A stretch of 9,116 bases of DNA from an uncultured Gammaproteobacteria bacterium (GCA_946887385.1 CAMPKU010000188.1:1-9116); one strand, 5' to 3'. Positions 1 to 5,802 are shown, counted from the first letter of the stretch. Notes: generated from the letters alone by a model not told the origin. Numbers and translations: made by a program.

Positions 1-39
1 TCGCCCTCGGACGATAATCAACTGATTCTCTTCAACTAA
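1..39 (+). CDS. Possible C-terminal tail of an upstream gene (partial)
   Basis: Frame 1 is open from the left edge and reads SPSDDNQLILFN before a TAA at 37-39. An intrinsic-type terminator follows five bases later, which is what makes a real gene end plausible here. In E. coli the gene convergent with yceF at this position is rluC (a 23S rRNA pseudouridine synthase), but twelve residues are too few to identify a family and I do not claim it. A chance open frame of this length is quite possible. Confidence 0.35.
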   Translation, partial: SPSDDNQLILFN

Positions 40-43
40 CGCT

Positions 44-70
44 GGGACAGGCCTGATCCGTCCCCTTTTT
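44..70 (+). terminator. Intrinsic terminator after the left-edge gene
   Basis: GGGAC (44-48) pairs with GTCCC (60-64). After a bulged A49, the stem continues with GG (50-51) pairing CC (58-59), leaving a six-base loop. A C and five T residues (66-70) follow. This is a forward-strand hairpin plus T-run. The T-run overlaps the stop codon of the convergent gene yceF (TTA at 69-71), so the two transcription units are packed end to end. The stem is short, so strength is uncertain. Confidence 0.55.
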
Positions 71-644
71 AAGCCAGGGGATCGGCGCCTAGGGTTTTGA
101 GGGCGTGCGCGACGAAGATCAGCGGCAGGCCGATGAGGGCGGTGGGGTCGTCGGATGAAATTCGCTCGAACAGCGCCACGCCGAGCCCCTCGGACTTGAA
201 GCTGCCCGCGCAATCGAACGGCTTTTCGCGGCGAACGTATGCCTCGATGGCCCGATCGTCGAGCTGCCGGAAGCGCACCTCCGTGCGGTCGACATGCTCG
301 AGGATGGCGCCAGAGTCCACCGCGATGATGGCCACGGCGGTATGGAACACCACCGTTCGCCCTTGCGCTGCGCGCAGCTGCGCCACTGCGACGTCGGCGG
401 AGCCCGGCTTACGCAACATTCGGCCGTCGAGCGACGCCACTTGATCGGAACCGATCACGAGCGCGCCCGGCGCTTCGATGCTGCCGGCCTTGGCGCGCGC
501 CAAGCGCGCTGCCATCGTCTCCGGAGGCTCGCCAGGGCGAGCGTCCTCGGCGATTCCGGGCGATCGCGTGCTAAACGCCACTCCGAGCCGCGCCAGCAAT
601 TCGCGCCGATACGGGGAGGTGGAGGCGAGGATGATCTGCGGCAT
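69..644 (-). CDS. yceF: 7-methyl-GTP pyrophosphatase, Maf/YceF family
   Basis: This is a cytoplasmic house-cleaning pyrophosphatase of the Maf fold; the YceF subgroup hydrolyses m7GTP to m7GMP and diphosphate. The 191-residue product opens with the family signature ILASTSPYRRELL (residues 5-17). It carries the catalytic-region motif GSDQV (65-69, Asp67) followed by LDG, and KPFDCAGSFKSEG (141-153). GSDQV and the C-terminal PLIGLPL-like and GADPL segments resemble E. coli YceF rather than the dTTP-specific YhdE type. An upstream in-frame ATG (792-794) would add 50 low-complexity residues and run into yceD, so the ATG at 642-644, directly before the signature, is preferred. No clear Shine-Dalgarno sequence precedes it. 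The gene is divergent from yceD, as in E. coli. Family is secure; substrate is by subgroup resemblance. Confidence 0.93.
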   Translation of the reverse strand: MPQIILASTSPYRRELLARLGVAFSTRSPGIAEDARPGEPPETMAARLARAKAGSIEAPGALVIGSDQVASLDGRMLRKPGSADVAVAQLRAAQGRTVVFHTAVAIIAVDSGAILEHVDRTEVRFRQLDDRAIEAYVRREKPFDCAGSFKSEGLGVALFERISSDDPTALIGLPLIFVAHALKTLGADPLA

Positions 645-682
645 GGGGCTTGGCGGCGGTGCTGTCTGCGTAACTTGCGGTT

Positions 683-711
683 TTGACGCCAGAAACCGGC
701 TCACATATGAT
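683..711 (+). promoter_or_regulatory. Sigma70-type promoter for the yceD operon
   Basis: A -35 element TTGACG (683-688) and a -10 element TATGAT (706-711) are separated by exactly 17 bp in the 76-bp gap between divergent yceF and yceD. Each matches consensus at five of six positions. The expected transcription start is near 718, only about three bases before the yceD ATG at 721, so the transcript would have almost no leader. I saw no comparably good promoter for yceF on the other strand. Confidence 0.7.
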
Positions 712-720
712 GCGCGGCCT

Positions 721-1188
721 ATGTCCGGCTCGCTGTCCGGTTGGTACAGTCTGCGCGACCTGGAATCGTTGGCCGATCGCGAGGTTGCGCTCAACGGCGA
801 GCTCGAGGTCGGTCAGCTGACGCGGCTCAACGGCCTGCTCCACACGGACGCCGGCAGTGTAAAGGCAACGTTGCGTTTCGCCCAGCGCAAGGATGGCTGG
901 CTGGGCGTCACGCTCGACTACCGGGCCGCCGTGGATCTCGTCTGTCAACGGTGTCTCGAGCCGTTTCAGCAGGTGCTCGAGGCCTGCGTCAACGTGGTCG
1001 TCGCGGACGCAGCGTCGCTGCCGGCGACGACTCCGGAGGGGTTCGAGCCGTTTGAGCTGGCGGAAGGGCGGTTGCAGCCGGCCCAGTTGATAGAGGACGA
1101 GCTGATCGTCGCGATTCCTCTGGTGCCAAAACACCTTAGAGTCGAGGACTGTGGTAGCTTGGCGCGCGAGCTTGCCGGGCTTAGCTAA
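721..1188 (+). CDS. yceD: YceD family protein (DUF177), large-subunit rRNA accumulation
   Basis: The product has 155 residues. The family is the DUF177/YceD group, encoded just before rpmF in most bacteria and linked to 23S rRNA accumulation in plants and E. coli. The diagnostic elements are CQRCLEPF (75-82, with the CxxC pair Cys75/Cys78), [14 protein letters not shown] (125-138) and a third cysteine at 144. The ATG at 721 is chosen because residues upstream in the frame do not look like the family and overlap yceF and the promoter. No Shine-Dalgarno sequence is visible, matching the near-leaderless promoter. The protein stops eleven residues after Cys144, about 18 shorter than E. coli YceD (173). 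It therefore lacks the usual C-terminal tail around an NPFAVL-like motif. First gene of the rpmF-plsX-fabH cluster. Confidence 0.9.
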   Translation: MSGSLSGWYSLRDLESLADREVALNGELEVGQLTRLNGLLHTDAGSVKATLRFAQRKDGWLGVTLDYRAAVDLVCQRCLEPFQQVLEACVNVVVADAASLPATTPEGFEPFELAEGRLQPAQLIEDELIVAIPLVPKHLRVEDCGSLARELAGLS

Positions 1189-1204
1189 CGGCCGGAGTCG
1201 GCCG
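1189..1204 (+). other. Hairpin between yceD and rpmF
   Basis: CGGCCG (1189-1194) and CGGCCG (1199-1204) form a perfect six-base-pair GC stem with a GAGT loop. It begins on the base after the yceD stop and ends 14 bases before the rpmF ribosome binding site. There is no T-run, so it is not a standard terminator. It could mark an RNA processing or stability boundary that lets L32 be made in excess of YceD; that role is inference. Confidence 0.4.
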
Positions 1205-1218
1205 CACGAGAATTGTTC

Positions 1219-1225
1219 GAGGAGA
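1219..1225 (+). promoter_or_regulatory. Ribosome binding site of rpmF
   Basis: GAGGAGA lies seven bases before the rpmF ATG. It is the best Shine-Dalgarno match in front of any forward gene here and fits the high translation needed for a ribosomal protein. Its neighbours yceD and plsX lack a comparable site. Confidence 0.75.
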
Positions 1226-1232
1226 GTTCATC

Positions 1233-1424
1233 ATGGCAGTTCAGAAGAGCCGCAAGACGCCGTCCCGGCGAGACATGCGTCGTTCGCACGACGCATTGAC
1301 CGGCCCGACATTATCCGTGGATGCCACCACTGGCGTGACGCATAGGCGTCATCACGTCACGGCCGACGGTTTTTACCGCGGGAAGAAGGTCTTCGAAATC
1401 CCACAGGAAGCCGAGCAAGAGTAG
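1233..1424 (+). CDS. rpmF: 50S ribosomal protein L32
   Basis: This is a small structural protein of the large ribosomal subunit, 63 residues. It starts [20 protein letters not shown], close to E. coli L32 ([20 protein letters not shown]), and continues with LTGPTLSVD, then [17 protein letters not shown], the conserved C-terminal core. It has no cysteines, so it is the zinc-free form, like the E. coli protein. It is about six residues longer than E. coli L32 (57), with an acidic tail EIPQEAEQE. It sits 44 bp after yceD and 64 bp before plsX, the standard arrangement, and has a strong ribosome binding site. Confidence 0.97.
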   Translation: MAVQKSRKTPSRRDMRRSHDALTGPTLSVDATTGVTHRRHHVTADGFYRGKKVFEIPQEAEQE

Positions 1425-1488
1425 TCGGCTTGATCTCGCGTCGCTGGCAATCGCCCAGTTGCGCAATTCAATCGAGTCATAGCCGCTG

Positions 1489-2502
1489 GTGAGTCGCAAG
1501 GTCACAATTGCCTTGGACGCCATGGGTGGTGACCGCGGGCCCGAGGCAGTGGTGCCGGCGGCGTTGGCCACTCTCGAGCGCGACGACTCCGTGAATTTGC
1601 TGCTCGTGGGTTTGCCCGAGGTGCTCGAGCAGGCCAAACGGCAAGCCGGCGATCGCTACGGTACGCGGCTCTCGTTCAAGAGCGCCACCGAAGTCGTGTC
1701 GATGGACGAGGCGCCGGCCGATGCGCTGCGCCGGAAAAAAGACTCGTCACTGCGCGTGGCCATCGAGCTCGTGAAGAGCGGTGAGGCCGACGCGTGCGTG
1801 AGCTCCGGCAACACCGGCGCGCTCATGGCCACGGCGCGCTACATCTTGAAGACGCTGCCCGGAATCGACCGGCCTGCGATCATCTCGGCCGTGCCGGGCG
1901 TAGAAGGGCGCACGTACATGCTCGATCTCGGCGCCAACGTGGGTTGTACGCCGGAGCATCTCTTGCAGTTCGCGCTCATGGGTTCCGTCGTGGCCGGTGA
2001 CATGCTCGAGGTGGCGCGGCCGCGAGTGGGCCTTTTGAACATCGGCCTCGAAGACATCAAGGGCAACGAAACCGTGCGCGAAGCCGGCGAGCTGCTCGCG
2101 AAGAGCGGCCTTAATTACGTCGGTTTCGTCGAGGGCGACGGCATCTTCCACGCGAACGTGGACGTTGTCGTCAGCGACGGGTTCGTCGGCAACGTTGCAT
2201 TGAAGACGATGGAAGGAGTCGCGCGCTTGATCAGCTCGTTCCTGAAGGAGGAATTTCGGCGCAGCCTGCTCCGCGGCCTGCAAGGGCTCATCGCGCAATC
2301 GGCGCTCGACGCACTGCGCGGCCGGCTCGACCCGCGCCGGTACAATGGCGCCAGTCTCGTTGGCCTGAATGGAATCGTTTTGAAGAGTCACGGCTCCGCC
2401 GACCAGTTCGCGTTCGAAAACGCGGTCAACGCCGCGATCGTCGAGGCTCGCAAGGGCGTTCCCGTGCAGATCGGCAAGCTCATCGAGAGTCGACCCCACT
2501 GA
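1489..2502 (+). CDS. plsX: Phosphate acyltransferase PlsX
   Basis: PlsX is a peripheral membrane enzyme that converts acyl-ACP and phosphate into acyl-phosphate, the acyl donor used by PlsY to make lysophosphatidic acid. The 337-residue product shows the family landmarks in order: ALDAMGGDRGPE (8-19), SSGNTGALM (105-113), LDLGANVGC (145-153), SDGFVGNVALKTMEG (229-243) and YNGASLVGLNGIVLKSHG (285-302). The start is a GTG. An in-frame TAG lies only two codons upstream (1480-1482), so no earlier start is possible apart from a CTG. No convincing Shine-Dalgarno sequence precedes it. The stop TGA (2500-2502) shares its A with the fabH ATG, a sign of translational coupling of two lipid-synthesis enzymes. 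Confidence 0.96.
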   Translation: MSRKVTIALDAMGGDRGPEAVVPAALATLERDDSVNLLLVGLPEVLEQAKRQAGDRYGTRLSFKSATEVVSMDEAPADALRRKKDSSLRVAIELVKSGEADACVSSGNTGALMATARYILKTLPGIDRPAIISAVPGVEGRTYMLDLGANVGCTPEHLLQFALMGSVVAGDMLEVARPRVGLLNIGLEDIKGNETVREAGELLAKSGLNYVGFVEGDGIFHANVDVVVSDGFVGNVALKTMEGVARLISSFLKEEFRRSLLRGLQGLIAQSALDALRGRLDPRRYNGASLVGLNGIVLKSHGSADQFAFENAVNAAIVEARKGVPVQIGKLIESRPH

Positions 2503-3464
2503 TGTATTCGCGCATCGTCGGTACAGGGAAGTATTTGCCCGAACGGATCCTCACGAACGCGGATCTGGAAAAGATGGTCGACACCACCGACGAGTGGATC
2601 CGAAGCCGCACCGGCATTGAGTATCGGCACATTGCCGCGGATGATGAAGCCACGAGCGATCTCGCGTTCAAGGCTGGACGCGTCGCGCTCGAGGCGGCGG
2701 GGCTCGATCCCGGCGACATCGATCTCGTCTTGGTCGGTACCACGACCCCCGACCTGATCTTCCCGAACGTGGCCTGCCTCGTGCAGGAGAAGCTCAAGAT
2801 CAAGAGCTGCCCGGCGTTCAGTCTCGAAGCGGCGTGCTCGGGCTTCGTGTACGCCCTTGTCGTTGCCGATCAATTCATCCGAACGGGTGCGGCGCGACGC
2901 GCGCTGGTGATCGGCGCCGAGACGATGTCGCGCATCATCGATTGGAAGGATCGCGAGACATGCGTGCTGTTCGGCGACGGCGCGGGCGCCGTGGTGCTCG
3001 AAGGCGCGGAGGCCCCTGGGGTGATCTACTCCACACTTGGCGCCGACGGGCGGTACCGCGAGCTGCTCTATGCTTCGAGCGGCGTTTCCACCCGGCACCG
3101 TGAGCAAGGCGGAATCGCTGCGCTGCGCATGAAGGGCAACGAGGTGTTCAAGGTTGCCGTGAAGACGCTCGAGAACCTCGTCGACGATGTGGTCGCGAAG
3201 AACGATTTGGAAAAAGGCCAGATCGACTGGCTGATCCCGCATCAGGCCAATATCCGCATCATCAGCGCGACGGCCAGACGGCTCGAGCTGCCGATGGAGC
3301 GCGTGATTCTCACCGTGCGCGAGCACGGCAACACGTCGGCGGCGTCGGTGCCCATGGCGCTCGATACCGCCATCCGCGACGGCCGGGTCAAGCGCGGTGA
3401 TTTGCTGCTGCTCGAAGCATTCGGCGGGGGGTTCACGTGGGGCGCCAGCCTGATCCGCTATTGA
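2502..3464 (+). CDS. fabH: Beta-ketoacyl-ACP synthase III (KAS III)
   Basis: FabH condenses acetyl-CoA (or another short acyl-CoA) with malonyl-ACP to start type II fatty-acid synthesis in the cytoplasm. The 320-residue protein has the complete Cys-His-Asn triad: Cys112 in EAACSGF (109-115), His247 in IPHQAN (245-250) and Asn277 in HGNTSAAS (275-282). Cys112 has the same number as in E. coli FabH. The N-terminal TTDEWIRSRTGI (28-39) and C-terminal EAFGGGFTWG (305-314) are also typical. It overlaps the plsX stop by one base and has no obvious ribosome binding site of its own. In E. coli fabD, fabG and acpP follow; here the next gene is a cell-wall enzyme. Confidence 0.97.
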   Translation: MYSRIVGTGKYLPERILTNADLEKMVDTTDEWIRSRTGIEYRHIAADDEATSDLAFKAGRVALEAAGLDPGDIDLVLVGTTTPDLIFPNVACLVQEKLKIKSCPAFSLEAACSGFVYALVVADQFIRTGAARRALVIGAETMSRIIDWKDRETCVLFGDGAGAVVLEGAEAPGVIYSTLGADGRYRELLYASSGVSTRHREQGGIAALRMKGNEVFKVAVKTLENLVDDVVAKNDLEKGQIDWLIPHQANIRIISATARRLELPMERVILTVREHGNTSAASVPMALDTAIRDGRVKRGDLLLLEAFGGGFTWGASLIRY

Positions 3465-3515
3465 GCCCCGTTACGAATGCCGACTGGCGCTCATATTCAT
3501 TGGCGCCGCGACACG

Positions 3516-3521
3516 TATAAT
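3516..3521 (+). promoter_or_regulatory. Probable -10 element for the L,D-transpeptidase gene
   Basis: A perfect TATAAT lies six bases before the favoured ATG (3528-3530). The expected transcription start falls on or next to that ATG, so the message could be leaderless. No good -35 is visible at 16-18 bp spacing (the best there is ATATTC at 3493-3498), and there is no extended -10 TG. It may be weak, activator-dependent or fortuitous. Confidence 0.45.
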
Positions 3522-3527
3522 GCGCGC

Positions 3528-4568
3528 ATGCTACGCATAGCCCATCTGGCGTTGCCCTGCATTCTCGGCGTTGCGACGGCGCAGGCAGCGGAGTTCTGGA
3601 TCGCAGAAGGCGACGAGGTCTTCGGCGAGGTGCAGGTCATCGAGGCGCGTCATGAAGACACCTTCGTGGCGCTCGCCCGCACCCATAACGTGGGTTACGA
3701 GGAACTGCGTAAAGCGAACCCCGCGGTCGACGAGTGGCTGCCCGGCGAAGGCACCAAGATCACCATCCCGAGCCGCTACGTGCTGCCCCGCGCGCCGCAA
3801 CGCGGCATCGTCGTCAACGTGGCCGAGCTGCGCCTGTATTACTTCCCCGGCGAGTCCGGCACGCCGCCCGAAGGCGTGGCGCCAGGTGCGCGCCGTGTGA
3901 TCACGCATCCGATCAGCATCGGCCGCATGGACTGGTCCACGCCGCTCGGCGTTACCACGATCACGGCCAAGGTTGCGAACCCGAGTTGGTATCCGCCGCA
4001 GTCCATCCGCGACGAGCACGCCGCCCGCAACGACATCTTGCCGCGCGTCGTGCCGCCCGGACCCGACAACCCCCTCGGCGGGCACGCCATGCGTCTCGGC
4101 CTACCGGGGTACTTGATTCACGGCACGAACAAGCCGTCGGGCGTCGGCATGCGGGTGACGCACGGTTGCGTGCGCATGTTCCCCGAGGATATCGAGGCGC
4201 TCTTCAAGACCGTGCCCGTGGGCACGGCCGTCAATATCGTGAACCAGCCCGTGAAGATCGGCTGGACCGCCGACGGTACGCTCTACTTGGAATCGCATCC
4301 GGCGCTCATGGAGAGCAGCATCGACGGCGAGACGGCGATCACCGATGTCGTCGCGGAGGTCGTCGAGGCTACGCCGGAGTCGCCGTTGACGAGCCTGATG
4401 CGCGCGTACATTGCGGCCACCGATGAGCGCCGCGTGGAGCTCGATTGGGATGCGGCAGAACGTGTGGCGCAGCTCGGCAGCGGCGTTCCCGAAGCCGTGT
4501 CGGTTCCGGGCAGCGTCGTGCCGTTGACCACTGAAATCGCCGCGGCCGAGTCCGATTCCGGTAACTGA
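3528..4568 (+). CDS. Periplasmic L,D-transpeptidase, LysM + YkuD (ErfK/YbiS type)
   Basis: The predicted product is an exported peptidoglycan transpeptidase of 346 residues. Residues 1-20 form a signal peptide (MLRIAHLALPCILGVATAQA) with a likely cut at AQA. A LysM-like segment follows (about 39-83, ending in TKITIP). The YkuD domain starts at GIVVNVAELRLYYFPGE (93-109). Its catalytic part runs from IHGTN (197-201, His198) to VTHGCVRM (210-217, His212, Cys214), matching the HG...[ST]HGC signature. PPGPDNPLG (176-184) and the wording around the active site resemble E. coli YbiS and ErfK, the group that attaches Lpp to peptidoglycan. About 90 C-terminal residues are low-complexity and acidic. 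An earlier in-frame ATG at 3477 would put 17 polar residues before the signal peptide, so 3528 is preferred. It faces the Lpp-like gene. Alternative role: 3-3 cross-linking. Confidence 0.92.
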   Translation: MLRIAHLALPCILGVATAQAAEFWIAEGDEVFGEVQVIEARHEDTFVALARTHNVGYEELRKANPAVDEWLPGEGTKITIPSRYVLPRAPQRGIVVNVAELRLYYFPGESGTPPEGVAPGARRVITHPISIGRMDWSTPLGVTTITAKVANPSWYPPQSIRDEHAARNDILPRVVPPGPDNPLGGHAMRLGLPGYLIHGTNKPSGVGMRVTHGCVRMFPEDIEALFKTVPVGTAVNIVNQPVKIGWTADGTLYLESHPALMESSIDGETAITDVVAEVVEATPESPLTSLMRAYIAATDERRVELDWDAAERVAQLGSGVPEAVSVPGSVVPLTTEIAAAESDSGN

Positions 4569-4584
4569 GCCCCGAACGGCGGAC

Positions 4585-4610
4585 AAAAAAAACCGCCAAC
4601 GAGTGGCGGT
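4585..4610 (-). terminator. Second intrinsic terminator of the lipoprotein gene
   Basis: ACCGCCA (4592-4598) pairs with TGGCGGT (4604-4610) around a five-base loop. On the reverse strand the stem is followed by an eight-base U run (A run 4585-4592 on the forward strand). It lies just downstream of the first reverse terminator. On the forward strand no T-run follows, so it is not a good terminator for the transpeptidase gene. Confidence 0.8.
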
Positions 4611-4613
4611 CAC

Positions 4614-4642
4614 AAAAAAATGCGGCTCGAGACGAGCCGCAT
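4614..4642 (-). terminator. First intrinsic terminator of the lipoprotein gene
   Basis: ATGCGGCTCG (4620-4629) pairs perfectly with CGAGCCGCAT (4633-4642), giving a ten-base-pair stem with a three-base loop. On the reverse strand a U run of six to seven follows (A run 4614-4620). It starts 14 bases after the lipoprotein stop. On the forward strand the same hairpin is followed by TCTTCTTATT, so it may also weakly stop transcripts from the transpeptidase gene. Confidence 0.85.
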
Positions 4643-4656
4643 CTTCTTATTAGGTT

Positions 4657-4953
4657 CTACTTCGACTGAGACTGCTCGAACATTCGATCGAGTCTTTGGT
4701 TGGTAGCGTCGCAGCAAGCCTGAGCGGCCTGCGCCGCTTGCAGAGCCTGATTCGCCGTGCTCTGCGCGCCCGAAGCAGCTTGTTGCGCCTGCGTGGCTGT
4801 GCGTTGTGCGGCATTCGCCGCGTTCTGCGCAGCTTCAGCAGTTGCACGGACCGCATCGAGCTGTTCCGTGGTGACACTTGCGCAGCCGGTCACGATCGCA
4901 AAGCCGCTGACGAGCGCCGCTGCCCGCAGAGCAGCCTGGATTTTTGTGGCCAT
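4657..4953 (-). CDS. lpp: Lpp/OprI-type murein lipoprotein with C-terminal lysine
   Basis: This is a small outer-membrane lipoprotein of 98 residues. The signal peptide (about 1-23) ends in the lipobox VTGC (21-24), so Cys24 would be lipidated and the mature protein has 75 residues. Residues 29-79 are a heptad-like alanine/glutamine helix, expected to form a trimeric coiled coil as in Lpp. The C-terminus NQRLDRMFEQSQSK resembles the end of Pseudomonas OprI (as I recall it, NERALRMLEKASRK). It finishes in lysine, the residue that L,D-transpeptidases join to diaminopimelate of peptidoglycan in E. coli Lpp. An AGGGG ribosome binding site, a promoter and two tandem terminators suit a highly expressed gene. 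It is convergent with an ErfK/YbiS-type transpeptidase. Odd feature: two adjacent cysteines (80-81) in the helix. Covalent attachment is inferred. Confidence 0.85.
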   Translation of the reverse strand: MATKIQAALRAAALVSGFAIVTGCASVTTEQLDAVRATAEAAQNAANAAQRTATQAQQAASGAQSTANQALQAAQAAQACCDATNQRLDRMFEQSQSK

Positions 4954-4958
4954 TGAGT

Positions 4959-4964
4959 ACCCCT
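4959..4964 (-). promoter_or_regulatory. Ribosome binding site of the lipoprotein gene
   Basis: On the reverse strand AGGGGT is read at 4964-4959, five bases before the ATG (4953-4951). It is a strong Shine-Dalgarno match and fixes this start codon, which also begins a good lipoprotein signal peptide. Confidence 0.7.
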
Positions 4965-4994
4965 GATCAAAGTGAGTGAAACCGAACCGCAGGC

Positions 4995-5023
4995 ATTATT
5001 TCCTAAAGCGTAAAGGACTGCAA
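4995..5023 (-). promoter_or_regulatory. Sigma70-type promoter of the lipoprotein gene
   Basis: On the reverse strand, TTGCAG (5023-5018) and AATAAT (5000-4995) are 17 bp apart, matching consensus at four and five of six positions. The predicted start near 4988 gives a leader of about 35 bases that includes the ribosome binding site. Between this promoter and the lexA -35 at 5127 (about 100 bp) I see no gene or further clear signal. Confidence 0.6.
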
Positions 5024-5126
5024 TTTCAAATCGTTGCCGCGTCGTCGTTTGCAGACAGCGCGCGCGCACGATTCGAGTGCAGCGACAGCAGCGCAAGCGA
5101 TAGGTTATCGAGTCGTCATTGCTCGC

Positions 5127-5156
5127 TTGACTCGCTGAGCCGCCGGGCTGTATATA
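5127..5156 (+). promoter_or_regulatory. lexA operon promoter overlapping the SOS box
   Basis: TTGACT (5127-5132) and TATATA (5151-5156) are separated by 18 bp. TATAGT at 5153-5158 is an alternative -10 with a long 20-bp spacer. The -10 lies inside the first LexA box, so LexA binding would block RNA polymerase. The expected start near 5163 gives a leader of about 28 bases. Confidence 0.6.
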
Positions 5157-5163
5157 GTATCAG
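5148..5163 (+). promoter_or_regulatory. LexA (SOS) box 1
   Basis: CTGTATATAGTATCAG fits the CTG-N10-CAG gammaproteobacterial SOS box; the left half CTGTATAT is full E. coli consensus, while the right half is degenerate (TCAG for ACAG). It covers the lexA -10 region. Confidence 0.88.
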
Positions 5164-5164
5164 A

Positions 5165-5180
5165 CTGATTTTATATACAG
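5165..5180 (+). promoter_or_regulatory. LexA (SOS) box 2
   Basis: CTGATTTTATATACAG is a second CTG-N10-CAG site, one base after box 1. Its right half TATATACAG is consensus and its left half is degenerate, so it is nearly the mirror image of box 1 (14 of 16 positions agree after reverse complementing). It ends ten bases before the lexA ATG and overlaps the CAGG that may serve as ribosome binding site. Confidence 0.85.
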
Positions 5181-5190
5181 GTTAAAGGCC

Positions 5191-5802
5191 ATGCGCGATC
5201 TCACTCCAAGGCAAAAGCAAATTTTGCAGCTAGTTCAAAAGACTATGCACGATTCCGGCATGCCGCCCACGCGTGCCGAAATCGCCAAAGTGTTGAAATT
5301 CCGCTCCGTCAATGCAGCCGAAGAGCACCTGCGAGCGCTCGAGCGCAAAGGCGTCATCGAGCTTCTGCCCGGCACGTCGCGCGGCATTCGACTCAAAGAT
5401 TCGCTGCGCGAGCAAATGGGTTTGCCGCTCGTGGGGCGCGTTGCTGCGGGTCAGCCGATTCTCGCGGCAGAGCACATCGAGGCTCGATATCAAATCGATC
5501 CGGAGTTGTTCAAGAAGCCGCCGCACTTCTTGCTGCGTGTGCACGGCATGAGCATGCGCGATGCGGGAATTTTGGACGGCGACTTGGTTGCAGTGCATCG
5601 CACTCCCGACGTGCGAGCTCGGCAAATCGTCGTCGCGCGCTTGGACGACGAGGTCACCGTCAAACGGTATCGACAAGAAGGGCATCGCGTTTGGTTGATG
5701 CCGGACAATCCGGAGTTCGCTCCCATTCAAGTAGACCTTCGCGAGCAATCGCTGGCCATCGAAGGCGTGGTCGTCGGTGTCGTTCGCGATTCGATGAAGT
5801 GA
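5191..5802 (+). CDS. lexA: LexA SOS repressor / autoprotease
   Basis: LexA represses SOS genes and cuts itself when RecA filaments form on damaged DNA. The 203-residue protein has an N-terminal winged-helix domain with [20 protein letters not shown] (25-44), the recognition-helix region, matching E. coli closely. The cleavage bond is Ala86-Gly87 in VGRVAAGQP (81-89). The catalytic serine is Ser121 in HGMSMRD (118-124) and the lysine is Lys158 in VTVKRY (155-160). All three are shifted by two from E. coli (84/85, 119, 156), so the protein should be autocleavable. Start: ATG ten bases after the second SOS box, with AGG (5179-5181) nine bases upstream. It leads an operon with imuA, imuB and dnaE2. 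It could be the only LexA or a second copy dedicated to this cassette; the window cannot tell. Confidence 0.97.
   Translation: MRDLTPRQKQILQLVQKTMHDSGMPPTRAEIAKVLKFRSVNAAEEHLRALERKGVIELLPGTSRGIRLKDSLREQMGLPLVGRVAAGQPILAAEHIEARYQIDPELFKKPPHFLLRVHGMSMRDAGILDGDLVAVHRTPDVRARQIVVARLDDEVTVKRYRQEGHRVWLMPDNPEFAPIQVDLREQSLAIEGVVVGVVRDSMK

Noticed and set aside
645..794. 50-residue N-terminal extension of yceF
   Set aside because: It would run across the yceD promoter and start inside yceD; the Maf signature begins right after the internal ATG at 642-644.
1425..1488. Separate promoter for plsX in the 64-bp gap after rpmF
   Set aside because: TTGATC and TTGCGC are present, but no -10-like sequence sits at 16-18 bp from either; read-through from rpmF is the simpler view.
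2388..3326. Long reverse-strand open frame (312 codons) opposite fabH
   Set aside because: It lies antisense to a fully supported fabH with its complete catalytic triad; the translation shows no family motif and is the kind of frame GC-rich coding DNA produces by chance.
4976..5185. 69-codon forward frame in the lipoprotein-lexA gap
   Set aside because: It runs through the lipoprotein promoter and both LexA boxes, has no ribosome binding site and no recognisable product.
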